A DNA stretch of 36,763 bases from Actinomycetota bacterium (GTDB lineage: Bacteria > Actinomycetota > Actinomycetes > Nanopelagicales > Nanopelagicaceae), in the NCBI GenBank assembly GCA_016870835.1, contig VGAG01000009.1, positions 1 through 36,763 of the forward strand, read 5' to 3'. The translations under genes were made by a program, and so were the position numbers. Below are positions 27,141 through 34,438 of this stretch, piece after piece. Position 1 is the stretch's first letter. The number at the start of each line of letters is the position of its first letter. Below the pieces are notes generated by a model. The model was given only the letters and a program-made list of their open reading frames with translations. It searched no databases and was not told where the DNA came from.

Positions 27141-27815
27141 TTACTCCGCGCCGAATACCTCACGCCGGTCAGATATAAATTTACAAGTCTCACAGGAGCT
27201 ATCTCTTGTCGGAGTCGGCCCTGAAATCATCGTTATAAATTCACTTAAGCGCGCTTGAAGGGCTTGTGGATCACGTTTTATCGGGAACCATGAGCTATTT
27301 AACTCAAGGTTAAAGCCAGAGCCAGGGTTGCCGACGGGCTTCTTAGGTGACCAGACAAGCAAACCCATCACCGATATTTTCAGCGCATTGCCAGAAACGG
27401 GATTCTCAAGGGCAAATGCGTAAGCCTCAAGTTGTGGGGCATAAAACTCGCTCTTATCGTTATCTTTCCCTTGAAATTTACAGTCAATAATTCCGTGAGT
27501 TCCATCAGCAAATTCCATCAATAGGTCATATTTACCGCGAATTGCGTAAGGCGAAGGATTTCCATTAAACGGAATTGGGATTGATTTGACCCAAGCCCCG
27601 CGCCCAATAACTTTTCCTTCCGGTAGAGCGGGATGTAAAGCCGATGAATGCGCATTTGAGAAGTGATTCTCTTGAAGAGCAGATAATTCACCGACAAGTG
27701 GGAAGAAAGAAGGCGCCTTCAATCCATGGTTGTAGTGGAGCCATAAACAACGATGGCAGTTATCCCATGAGAAAGTTAAATCACTTGGGCTTATAAATTC
27801 GCGCGCCTTTGTCAT
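27141..27815 (-). CDS. PD-(D/E)XK nuclease-superfamily protein with paired CxxC motifs
   Basis: 224-aa protein. The core GKYDLLMEF followed by GIIDCKFQ fits the D...(D)xK active site of RecB/Cas4-like nucleases, and PQLEAYAFAL fits the downstream QxxxY helix. C20-x2-C23 near the N terminus and C208-x2-C211 near the C terminus flank the core and could hold an iron-sulfur cluster, as in Cas4 and AddB, although those use a 1+3 cysteine split. No CRISPR genes are nearby. A weak CAGAAT hexamer lies 6 nt before the ATG. Biological role unknown. Confidence 0.72.
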   Translation of the reverse strand: MTKAREFISPSDLTFSWDNCHRCLWLHYNHGLKAPSFFPLVGELSALQENHFSNAHSSALHPALPEGKVIGRGAWVKSIPIPFNGNPSPYAIRGKYDLLMEFADGTHGIIDCKFQGKDNDKSEFYAPQLEAYAFALENPVSGNALKISVMGLLVWSPKKPVGNPGSGFNLELNSSWFPIKRDPQALQARLSEFITMISGPTPTRDSSCETCKFISDRREVFGAE

Positions 27816-27821
27816 GGCTTG

Positions 27822-27827
27822 ATTCTG
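27822..27827 (-). promoter_or_regulatory. candidate -10 of the nuclease-like gene (weak)
   Basis: CAGAAT on the minus strand, then 6 nt, then the ATG at 27815; matches nAnnnT only. Confidence 0.3.
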
Positions 27828-27851
27828 CCGTGGAGGACTGACATTTAGCCT

Positions 27852-28493
27852 CTACAGCGCGGCAGTAAGGGTGAAAACTCCAAGCAAGATCATCACGACT
27901 CCGCCTACCCGGCGCATGAAAATAAGTCTTGATGGGGTGTTGGCCATCCAGTCTCGCATAGTTCCAGCAAGCACGCCCCAAGTCCCATCTCCGATAAATG
28001 CGAGGAGAGCAAAGGTTGCCCCCATCAATAAGAGTTGCGCGGTCAAATTAGAGCCATCTCGGTCTAAGAACTGGGGGAGTATCGCGGCAAAGAAAACTAA
28101 ACCTTTTGGATTAAGGGCGCCTACCCAAAATCCATCACGCATGGAGCGAAGTTGCGAAGGACGCACATCGCCTTGATTGACCATATCCGCAGCTTCAATT
28201 CGCGAGTGGCGTATCGCATCAACTCCGAGATAGATCAGATAGAGGCCGCCCAGAATTTGCACGGCAATAAATGTAATTTCGCTTCTCTGCAGAATTGGAC
28301 CGAGCCCAAATGCAACGAGGACAGAGAGGGTAAACATCCCAAGAGCATTACCCGCAACAGTTGCGATAGCGGTAGCCCGCCCCCATGAGATTGCCCTTGC
28401 GATTGCGAAGAGAACGCTGGGGCCCGGGGCGAGAATGATCACGATGGCAGCGACGAGATATTCCGGGAAACGGGCAGGGAAGTCGATGAACAC
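27852..28493 (-). CDS. LysE/RhtB-family amino-acid exporter
   Basis: 213-aa membrane protein with six predicted hydrophobic segments. The family signature APGPSVLFAIARAISWGRATA at the N terminus, the YLIYLGVDAIRHSR loop and NPKGLVFFAAILPQF match RhtB-type exporters of amino acids or their derivatives. The start is GTG at 28493 with AATAAT ending 6 nt upstream. It is divergent from padR, sharing a 114-bp intergenic region that carries AT-rich palindromes; PadR control of this exporter is possible but unproven. Substrate unknown. Confidence 0.9.
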   Translation of the reverse strand: MFIDFPARFPEYLVAAIVIILAPGPSVLFAIARAISWGRATAIATVAGNALGMFTLSVLVAFGLGPILQRSEITFIAVQILGGLYLIYLGVDAIRHSRIEAADMVNQGDVRPSQLRSMRDGFWVGALNPKGLVFFAAILPQFLDRDGSNLTAQLLLMGATFALLAFIGDGTWGVLAGTMRDWMANTPSRLIFMRRVGGVVMILLGVFTLTAAL

Positions 28494-28499
28494 CCCGCG

Positions 28500-28505
28500 A
28501 TTATT
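28500..28505 (-). promoter_or_regulatory. candidate -10 of the LysE-family gene (weak)
   Basis: AATAAT on the minus strand, then 6 nt, then the GTG at 28493. Confidence 0.35.
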
Positions 28506-28552
28506 CCCTGATGACGCTTGCCCCCCTGACTGATTGCATCTAGTATCGCCTC

Positions 28553-28584
28553 GATATATCGGATAGATATATCTATTAGATATC
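28553..28584. promoter_or_regulatory. Tandem AT-rich palindromes, candidate PadR operator
   Basis: GATATATC occurs at 28553-28560 and 28566-28573, and GATATC at 28579-28584, with centres 12-13 bp apart, about one helical turn. The middle copy sits in a perfect 14-bp palindrome ATAGATATATCTAT (28563-28576). The cluster ends 23 bp before the padR start. PadR-family regulators commonly repress their own operon by binding AT-rich palindromes. Confidence 0.5.
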
Positions 28585-28607
28585 TCAACCGGAGGCTGAA
28601 AAGCAAG

Positions 28608-29147
28608 ATGCGCTCTAGAGCTGACTCACTTGAGTTCGCCCTTCTTGGTCTATTGGCCAAGGAGCCGCTCCACGGCTACGAGCTACGTAAACGCCTCACC
28701 ACAATCTTTGGTCCATTTCGAGCGCTTTCATTCTCAGTCCTCTACCCGCAACTTCGCCGGATGACGCTCGCCGGATTGATTGCTCAGAATGAAGTGCCTA
28801 AGGGTGGCCGCTCAAAGCGAACCCGAATTGTCTATTCAATTACCGCTCGTGGAAGAAAGAAGTTTGATGAGTTAACGGAGCGGGCGACGCCCAACTCCTG
28901 GGAAGACGAGAACTTTGAGGTTCATGTCGCCTTCTTTAGCCCGACCTCAAAACGGAACCGAATAAGAATTCTTGAAGGACGGCTAAATCGCCTTCAAGAG
29001 CGAGCCGACATCCTACGAGCAGATCTCGAACGCTCTGCAGTTGGTCTCGACAAGTACCTAGTTGAGTGGCGTCGCCACTCACTTGAGACTGCGATGCGAG
29101 AGATCGCCTGGCTCGAAGAGATGATCAAATCGGAGAGGAAGAGCTAA
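28608..29147 (+). CDS. PadR-family transcriptional regulator
   Basis: 179-aa regulator: N-terminal winged helix ([23 protein letters not shown], then [15 protein letters not shown], and the wing [19 protein letters not shown]) plus a C-terminal helical dimerisation region, making it a subfamily-2-like PadR. GGAGG at 28591-28595 lies 12 nt before the ATG, longer than usual. The stop overlaps the ino1 start (TAATG). The PadR-Ino1 pairing is also found in mycobacteria (Rv0047c-Rv0046c), so it probably controls inositol-phosphate synthesis in response to an unknown ligand. Confidence 0.92.
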   Translation: MRSRADSLEFALLGLLAKEPLHGYELRKRLTTIFGPFRALSFSVLYPQLRRMTLAGLIAQNEVPKGGRSKRTRIVYSITARGRKKFDELTERATPNSWEDENFEVHVAFFSPTSKRNRIRILEGRLNRLQERADILRADLERSAVGLDKYLVEWRRHSLETAMREIAWLEEMIKSERKS

Positions 29148-30232
29148 TGAGCAGTAAAGAGATTCGAGTAGCGATTGTCGGAGTAGGCAATTGCGCGAAC
29201 TCACTTATCCAAGGCGTCGAGTACTACAAGAACGCCAAAGAAGATCAAGAGATCCCCGGTTTGATGAATGTTGTTGTTGGCGGGTACCACGTCCGTGATG
29301 TGAAGTTTGTTGCCGCCTTCGATGTGGATTCCAAGAAGGTCGGGAAAGACATTGTCGATGCAATGTGGGCAAGTGAAAACAACACCATCAAATTCTGCGA
29401 TGTCCCAAAAACTGGCATCAAAGTTTTGATGGGCAATACCCTTGATGGGTTAGGTCGCTATTACCGCGAGACAATTGTTGAATCAAGTGAACCTACGGTG
29501 GATGTAGTAGCAACACTGAAGGCTGAAAAAGTAGATGTTCTTGTCTGTTATTTGCCGGTGGGTTCTGAAGAGGCAACGAAGTTTTACGCCCAATGCGCGC
29601 TAGATGCAGGGTGCGCCTTTGTGAACGCACTCCCAGTCTTCATCGCATCTACTCCCGAATGGGCCGATAAATTCAAGAAAGCCGGGCTACCAATCGTTGG
29701 CGATGACATTAAGTCCCAAGTTGGCGCAACTATCACCCATAGAGTTCTAGCGAAACTATTCCAAGATCGAGGAGTAAAGGTCGATCGGACCTATCAACTA
29801 AACGTTGGTGGAAATATGGACTTCAAGAATATGCTCGAGCGCGATCGCCTCGAATCCAAGAAGATCTCTAAGACTCAATCCGTGACCTCACAACTTGATT
29901 ACGAATTGGGTGCCGGAAATGTTCACATCGGTCCATCAGATTACGTCCAGTGGCTTGATGATCGAAAGTGGGCCTTCGTTCGTCTCGAAGGTCGCGCCTT
30001 TGGTGATGTACCGCTGAACATCGAGTACAAGTTAGAAGTTTGGGACTCGCCGAACTCGGCTGGTGTCATCATTGATGCAGTTCGTTGCGCCAAACTAGCG
30101 TTAGATCGCAAGATTGGCGGGCCACTACTTTCGCCCTCAAGTTACTTTATGAAATCTCCACCAGAGCAATACTCTGATGAAGAGGCGCACAATCGCACCC
30201 AAGAATTCATCGATGGAAAGCGCGAGAGATAG
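29147..30232 (+). CDS. ino1: Inositol-3-phosphate synthase
   Basis: 361-aa NAD-dependent enzyme converting glucose-6-phosphate to 1L-myo-inositol-1-phosphate, the start of phosphatidylinositol, PIM and mycothiol synthesis. Seen: [17 protein letters not shown] (NAD site), [15 protein letters not shown] and [11 protein letters not shown], characteristic of the short actinobacterial/archaeal form (about 360 aa against 530 in eukaryotes). It overlaps the PadR gene by one base and should be co-regulated. Together with PimB in this window it supports inositol lipids in this organism. Confidence 0.97.
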   Translation: MSSKEIRVAIVGVGNCANSLIQGVEYYKNAKEDQEIPGLMNVVVGGYHVRDVKFVAAFDVDSKKVGKDIVDAMWASENNTIKFCDVPKTGIKVLMGNTLDGLGRYYRETIVESSEPTVDVVATLKAEKVDVLVCYLPVGSEEATKFYAQCALDAGCAFVNALPVFIASTPEWADKFKKAGLPIVGDDIKSQVGATITHRVLAKLFQDRGVKVDRTYQLNVGGNMDFKNMLERDRLESKKISKTQSVTSQLDYELGAGNVHIGPSDYVQWLDDRKWAFVRLEGRAFGDVPLNIEYKLEVWDSPNSAGVIIDAVRCAKLALDRKIGGPLLSPSSYFMKSPPEQYSDEEAHNRTQEFIDGKRER

Positions 30233-30257
30233 CTTCTGCTGAGAAAGTAATTATGGC

Positions 30258-30263
30258 TAGGAT
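30258..30263 (+). promoter_or_regulatory. candidate -10 of the isomerase-SDR operon, leaderless spacing
   Basis: TAGGAT, then 6 nt, then the GTG at 30270. Confidence 0.6.
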
Positions 30264-30269
30264 TTCCGG

Positions 30270-31013
30270 GTGAGCGAGGTCCTAGCTAGTACCGAGAATC
30301 AAATTTTAACTCTCACCCTAAATCGCCCCGCAAAGCAAAATGCGATTACCCGCGACATGTACCAGGCTTTGGCCAATGCGATCAACGAGGCCCAGAACGA
30401 TTTCGGCATTCGAGCTGTTCTTGTTACTAGTTCTTCGGAGAATTTCACCGCTGGAAATGACCTCTACGATTTCTTAAATGTAGCTCCACATGAGGAAAGT
30501 TCGCCCGTGATGAACTTTCTTCATGCCATCCATAACTTAGCAAAACCATTGCTAGCTGCTGTTTCTGGGAATGCAGTGGGAATTGGCACAACGATGCTCT
30601 TTCATTGTGATGTTGTGGTTGCTTCACCAACTACAAAATTCTCTATGCCCTTCGTAAATCTCGGATTAGTTCCTGAAGCGGGATCTTCACTTCTTTTTCC
30701 ACGGCTAGTGGGGCATCAAAGGGCAAGCAAGGTCTTCTTAGCCGGTGAACCCTTTGGGGCGGAAGATGCCCTTGATTTTGGGTTGATCGCCGAGATCTCC
30801 TATAAGCCGATTGATTCGGCAAAGGCGATCGCAGAAAAGATTGCATCTCAACCTCCAAATGCAGTCATCCAAACCAAGGCACTTTTAAAGAGTGAGTTGC
30901 ACGAGAAGGTAAGCGCGGTAATGCGAGCCGAAGGTGAACTCTTTCAGATGGCCCTTCAATCTGATGAAGCTCGCGAAGCTTTTATGAATTTCCTCGCAAA
31001 GAAAGGGAAGTAG
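30270..31013 (+). CDS. Enoyl-CoA hydratase/isomerase family protein, ECI2-like
   Basis: 247-aa crotonase-fold protein. The oxyanion-hole segments are FTAGNDLYDF and GNAVGIGTTMLFHCD. The active-site segment MPFVNLGLVPEAGSS has one glutamate and resembles delta3,delta2-enoyl-CoA isomerases (ECI2 type) more than two-glutamate hydratases. The likely role is moving double bonds of unsaturated acyl-CoAs for beta-oxidation. GTG start with TAGGAT 6 nt upstream. The SDR gene begins immediately after its stop. Hydratase activity cannot be excluded. Confidence 0.85.
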   Translation: MSEVLASTENQILTLTLNRPAKQNAITRDMYQALANAINEAQNDFGIRAVLVTSSSENFTAGNDLYDFLNVAPHEESSPVMNFLHAIHNLAKPLLAAVSGNAVGIGTTMLFHCDVVVASPTTKFSMPFVNLGLVPEAGSSLLFPRLVGHQRASKVFLAGEPFGAEDALDFGLIAEISYKPIDSAKAIAEKIASQPPNAVIQTKALLKSELHEKVSAVMRAEGELFQMALQSDEAREAFMNFLAKKGK

Positions 31014-31844
31014 ATGTCGCTGCAAGGTAAACGAATATTTGTCACCGGAGGCTCAAGAGGAATTGGCCTTGCTATCGCGCTACGAGCCGCGCAAGATGGC
31101 GCGAAGATTGCAATTGCAGCAAAGACAGCTGATCCACACCCGAAACTGCCTGGAACCATCTTTACAGCGGCTGAAGAGATAAAGGCGGCTGGGGGAGAGG
31201 CGCTAGCGATTCAATGCGACATTCGCGATGAGGCCCAAATTGAGGATGCAATAGCAAAGACAGTTCAAGCATTTGGCGGGTTAGATATCTTGATTAATAA
31301 TGCAAGTGCAATAAATCTGACTCCAACACTTGCAACCCCAGCCAAGAGATTTGACCTAATGTTTGATGTAAATGTGAGAGGGACATTTCTAACTTCACAG
31401 GCAGCCATTCCTCATCTTAAGGAGTCAGCCAAAGCTGGTCGTAACCCTCATATCCTCACTCTTTCGCCACCGCTATCCATGAAAGCGAAGTGGTTTAAGA
31501 ACCATGTTGCCTACACGATGGCCAAATACGGTATGAGCATGTGCGTTCTCGGAATGGCAGAGGAGCTTAAGCGGGACGGTGTTGCCGTAAATGCGCTCTG
31601 GCCAAGAACAGCGATTGATACCGCTGCGCTACAAATGATTCCTGGTGTAGATACAGCCGCATGTAGAAAGCCCGAAATATTGGCAGATGCTGCTCATGTG
31701 ATTCTGAATCGAAATAGTGCGGAGTGCACCGGCAACTTCTTTGTTGATGATGAAGTCTTGGCCTCAATAGGTGTGACGGATCTTGAGAAGTATTCAGTCG
31801 TACCTGGGACGAAAGATTTTCTGCTCGACTTCTTTCTTGATTAA
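31014..31844 (+). CDS. Short-chain dehydrogenase/reductase, HSDL2-like
   Basis: 276-aa SDR with the cofactor motif TGGSRGIG (residues 11-18), NNASA, catalytic serine in LTLSPPLS and Y-x3-K in YTMAKYG. The AAKTADPHPKLPGTIFTAAEEI insertion and LWPRTAIDTAA segment are typical of the hydroxysteroid-dehydrogenase-like 2 group, linked to fatty-acid metabolism. It starts with no gap after the ECI2-like gene, so the two probably act on related acyl-CoA or lipid substrates; the exact substrate is unknown. Confidence 0.88.
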   Translation: MSLQGKRIFVTGGSRGIGLAIALRAAQDGAKIAIAAKTADPHPKLPGTIFTAAEEIKAAGGEALAIQCDIRDEAQIEDAIAKTVQAFGGLDILINNASAINLTPTLATPAKRFDLMFDVNVRGTFLTSQAAIPHLKESAKAGRNPHILTLSPPLSMKAKWFKNHVAYTMAKYGMSMCVLGMAEELKRDGVAVNALWPRTAIDTAALQMIPGVDTAACRKPEILADAAHVILNRNSAECTGNFFVDDEVLASIGVTDLEKYSVVPGTKDFLLDFFLD

Positions 31845-31859
31845 GAACCTTGCGTTTAT

Positions 31860-32603
31860 TTAAAGCGAGAATCCAACTGGCATCTCGAGTCTGTGGGTGG
31901 CTAGTAATTCTTTCTTTCTAAAGAGAGATGAAGTCGGCTCATCGGCCGCAATAACTCCGCCAGAAAGAATTACCGATCTCTCGCATAGCTCCGATGCATA
32001 GGGAAGATCGTGAGTAACCATCAAAATTGTTACATTGAGTTCTTTTAGGATTGCCGCCAATTCTCTTCTTGAGGCGGGATCTAGATTTGATGAGGGTTCA
32101 TCAAGGACGAGGATCTCTGGGTTCATCGCTAGAACTGTTGCGACTGCAACTCTTCTCCGTTGCCCAAAGGAGAGATGGTGTGGCGGCCGATCTTTAAATT
32201 CAAGCATTCCAACTCTCTCCAGCGCCTTCGTTACAACATGTTCTAATTCTTCCCCGCGTAGTCCGGAGTTAAATGGGCCGAAGGAGACATCTTCAAAGAC
32301 TGTCGGCATAAAGAGTTGATCATCCGGATCTTGAAAGACGATTCCAACTCGTTCGCGAATATGTTTAAGACCCTCTTTATTCTTAGAGTCAACAACTGTT
32401 CCGGCAACGCTAACACTGCCTTGTTGAGTTGCGATGATCCCATTTAAGTGAAGCACCAAAGTTGTTTTACCGGCACCGTTCGGTCCAAGAAGAGCAACTC
32501 GCTCGCCTTTGTGAAGTTCTAGATTTATACCAAAGAGCGCCTGATGCCCATCAGGATATGCATAAGCAAGATTTGAGATTCGCAGACTTGGAATTGCGTT
32601 CAT
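31860..32603 (-). CDS. cbiO: Ni/Co ECF transporter ATP-binding subunit (CbiO/NikO)
   Basis: 247-aa ABC ATPase with Walker A LLGPNGAGKTT, Q-loop FQDPDDQLF, the CbiO-type signature LSFGQRRRVAVATVL and Walker B EILVLDEPSSNLD. The ATG at 32603 is chosen because it forms an ATGA overlap with the CbiQ stop and family proteins begin here; an in-frame ATG at 32669 would run deep into cbiQ. It is the last gene of the M-N-Q-O operon and powers uptake by the membrane subunits. Confidence 0.94.
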   Translation of the reverse strand: MNAIPSLRISNLAYAYPDGHQALFGINLELHKGERVALLGPNGAGKTTLVLHLNGIIATQQGSVSVAGTVVDSKNKEGLKHIRERVGIVFQDPDDQLFMPTVFEDVSFGPFNSGLRGEELEHVVTKALERVGMLEFKDRPPHHLSFGQRRRVAVATVLAMNPEILVLDEPSSNLDPASRRELAAILKELNVTILMVTHDLPYASELCERSVILSGGVIAADEPTSSLFRKKELLATHRLEMPVGFSL

Positions 32604-33376
32604 CGCAGCAAACTCGTTGTCAGAGAAATTGATAGAGCAGTAATTGGGAGCACTAAGGCAACTAGCCAATTAGTTGATTTGCGAGCTACCAGAGTTGGCA
32701 TGGTCCCAGCGTAACCACGAGAGAGCATTGCCAAATAAACCCGTTCGCCTCGCTCATATGAACGGATAAAAAGTGCACCAACGGTTTGAGCCAAAATTTT
32801 CCAGGAGCGAATGCCAGTGGCCTCAAAGCCACGAGATTCCCGAGCAATCTTCATTCTGCCCATTTCATCGTTGATCACATTTAAATAGCGGAGCATGAAA
32901 GTTGCGATGTTAACCAGCGGTGCGGGAACTCTTAACTTCTCTAGCCCCGCGAGAAGATCTCTTGCCGAAGTTGTGGCAGACAAGATGATTGCGGTAATTA
33001 CACCGAGCGTTCCCTTGGCGATGATTCCTGCGCCAGCCCATATCCCTGCTTCATAGAGGGAAAGCCCAAGAAGATTGACCTTTTCTCCCGTGCCGAAGAA
33101 AGGCATAAGCAGAGCGAAGATAACGAAGGGAATTTCCACTAGCGAGCGGATGAATACGGTCCTTAGGGGCAATTGAGAGGACTTGATAAGTATTAAAAGG
33201 AGGGTGAAAAAAAGGCCATAAGCGATGAGATTCTGAATCGGGGTTGCAACTACGACTATCGCAAAGAGTAGGGCGGAGAGAATCTTTGTCTCAGCAGGTA
33301 AATCATGGATTGCGGTATGGCGATGCAGGTATAGGCGTTCGCCTTCATCATGGCCATGATGATGCGAAGAATTCAG
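32600..33376 (-). CDS. cbiQ: Ni/Co ECF transporter transmembrane subunit (CbiQ/NikQ), probable CTG start
   Basis: The coupling subunit, 258 aa when read from a CTG at 33376-33374. The frame is open back to a TAG at 33391-33389 and encodes an expected CbiQ N terminus: a His/Asp-rich stretch, LYLHRHTAIHDLPAETKILSA, and the first two membrane helices. It contains no ATG, GTG or TTG before a TTG at 33172, which would delete those helices and leave 190 aa. The CTG overlaps the cbiN stop as CTGA, mirroring the ATGA junctions of the rest of the operon, and AGGGG lies 9 nt upstream. Coupling helices such as RESRGFEATG and LSRGYAGTMP are present downstream. Confidence 0.88.
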   Translation of the reverse strand: MNSSHHHGHDEGERLYLHRHTAIHDLPAETKILSALLFAIVVVATPIQNLIAYGLFFTLLLILIKSSQLPLRTVFIRSLVEIPFVIFALLMPFFGTGEKVNLLGLSLYEAGIWAGAGIIAKGTLGVITAIILSATTSARDLLAGLEKLRVPAPLVNIATFMLRYLNVINDEMGRMKIARESRGFEATGIRSWKILAQTVGALFIRSYERGERVYLAMLSRGYAGTMPTLVARKSTNWLVALVLPITALSISLTTSLLR

Positions 33377-33684
33377 TTCGTCGCGCCCCTATTCATACGC
33401 TTTGCTAAAGCAAATACCCCAAAGGCAACTAACGCAGTCACGAAAACTCCGATAACTCCTGAGAGGCCAACGCTAAGTCGGTCATCTTCAATGCCGGCAA
33501 CGCCATAATCAGAGAGGGGGGATTCCGATAGTGCTGAATCTTTAGCGGTCTCCAAAAAACCCTTATCTTCAGCAACCTTTTCAAGTCCATCTGGTGAGGA
33601 TGAGGCATAGAAAGAAAGAACTCCCGCAATCAGAATCGATGCCATTAGAAAATATAGGTAAAAACGTTTTGAAACTTTACTCAT
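33373..33684 (-). CDS. cbiN: Ni/Co ECF transporter small subunit (PDGLE domain, CbiN/NikN)
   Basis: 103-aa protein with two membrane segments (about 8-26 and 72-94) enclosing an extracytoplasmic loop. The loop starts with SPDGLEKVAEDKGF, the PDGLE motif found in N subunits of metal ECF transporters. It helps load metal into the M subunit. The ATG at 33684 overlaps the CbiM stop (ATGA) and its own TGA overlaps the CbiQ CTG. The PDGLE form is, as far as I recall, more typical of nickel-type systems than of classical CbiN. Confidence 0.9.
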   Translation of the reverse strand: MSKVSKRFYLYFLMASILIAGVLSFYASSSPDGLEKVAEDKGFLETAKDSALSESPLSDYGVAGIEDDRLSVGLSGVIGVFVTALVAFGVFALAKRMNRGATN

Positions 33685-34358
33685 GATTTAATCTCCAACT
33701 TCTCTTGCCATCCAAAAACTAAATCCGAGCGAGTTCCTATTACAGAAGAGACCGTTAAGAAAGTAATTAAAGCTTCACCGATTCCAATAAGAAAGTGAGT
33801 TCCAAGCATGGCGGTTGCCACGGTTGCGGCATCGATTGTCCCTGTGCCACCCAACGCATACTGGATTGAGAATCCAGTCGCAGCAATGGGAACTGAGAGG
33901 AAAGCGGCGGCTCCGGCTGCAAAGGCAACCGAAGTCTTAGTCTTAGGAAGAACTCTCTTAAAGAAGATTATTGCGAAGTGGCTTACCCAGACAGCAATAA
34001 CTGAGAGGTTGAAAACATTTAGTCCGAGCGCTGTTAAACCGCCATCTGCAAAGAGAAGCGCCTGTACTCCAAGGACAACTGTGAGTGCGAGCGTTGCTGA
34101 ATACGGACCAACTAGAGCGGTTGCCAGCGCCGCTCCCACAAGGTGGCCACTTGTGCCGGCCGCGACTGGGAAATTAATCATCTGGGCAGCGAAGATGAAG
34201 ACCGCTGTCAATCCAGCCAAAGGCGTAGTGCGATCATCGAGCGTTTTTGCTGCACCCTTCAAGGCAAGGGCAACGAAGGCGATCGAGAGCAGGCCAAAGA
34301 GCGCGCTAATCGGTAGGTTGATGAAGCCATCTGGGATGTGAAGCTTTGGTGTAAACAT
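33681..34358 (-). CDS. cbiM: Ni/Co ECF transporter substrate-capture subunit (CbiM/NikM)
   Basis: 225-aa S-component with about six to seven hydrophobic segments that binds Ni2+ or Co2+. The metal-site segment HIPDGF is at residues 7-12, and FPVAAGTSGHLVGA carries the conserved internal histidine. In the structures I know, the ligands are the mature N-terminal Met-His pair; here the His is preceded by MFTPKL, so the usual N-terminal amine would be displaced. It is the first gene of the operon, behind a promoter containing a Nur-type box, which points to nickel. Confidence 0.92.
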   Translation of the reverse strand: MFTPKLHIPDGFINLPISALFGLLSIAFVALALKGAAKTLDDRTTPLAGLTAVFIFAAQMINFPVAAGTSGHLVGAALATALVGPYSATLALTVVLGVQALLFADGGLTALGLNVFNLSVIAVWVSHFAIIFFKRVLPKTKTSVAFAAGAAAFLSVPIAATGFSIQYALGGTGTIDAATVATAMLGTHFLIGIGEALITFLTVSSVIGTRSDLVFGWQEKLEIKS

Positions 34359-34364
34359 GAATCA

Positions 34365-34393
34365 ATTTTATTGCAAATTATTTGCAACTGCAA
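34365..34393 (-). promoter_or_regulatory. Promoter of the cbiMNQO operon (-35 TTGCAG, 17-bp spacer, -10 TAAAAT)
   Basis: On the minus strand TTGCAG (34393-34388) and TAAAAT (34370-34365) are 17 bp apart. The -10 ends 6 nt before the ATG at 34358, so the mRNA is probably leaderless. The whole spacer is a palindrome. Confidence 0.7.
34371..34387. promoter_or_regulatory. Nur-type nickel-regulator box
   Basis: TTGCAA-ATTAT-TTGCAA, a 17-bp sequence that is also a perfect inverted repeat with 8-bp arms around one central base. It matches the Streptomyces Nur consensus tTGCaa-N5-ttGCAA, as I recall it. It fills the spacer of the cbiMNQO promoter, an ideal place for repression by a nickel-loaded Fur-family protein. 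The nur gene itself is not in the window. Confidence 0.72.
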
Positions 34394-34426
34394 TACATAG
34401 GCATTGGTGATTCCCTTTAGAAGCCC

Positions 34427-34432
34427 TAGCCT
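34427..34432 (+). promoter_or_regulatory. candidate promoter of the EamA gene at 34439, leaderless spacing
   Basis: TAGCCT, then 6 nt, then the GTG at 34439. TTGGTG at 34404-34409 gives a -35 with a 17-bp spacer. Confidence 0.6.
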
Positions 34433-34438
34433 TTTGGA

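Noticed and set aside
32600-33172. CbiQ starting at the TTG at 33172 (190 aa)
   Set aside because: It would remove the first membrane helices, although the same frame upstream encodes a typical CbiQ N terminus.
33808-34341. 177-codon open frame on the plus strand inside cbiM
   Set aside because: Antisense to conserved CbiM membrane helices, with no recognisable domain or start signal.
34359-34438. Cobalamin riboswitch ahead of cbiMNQO
   Set aside because: The gap is 80 bp including two promoters; too short for the riboswitch, and the operon is probably leaderless.
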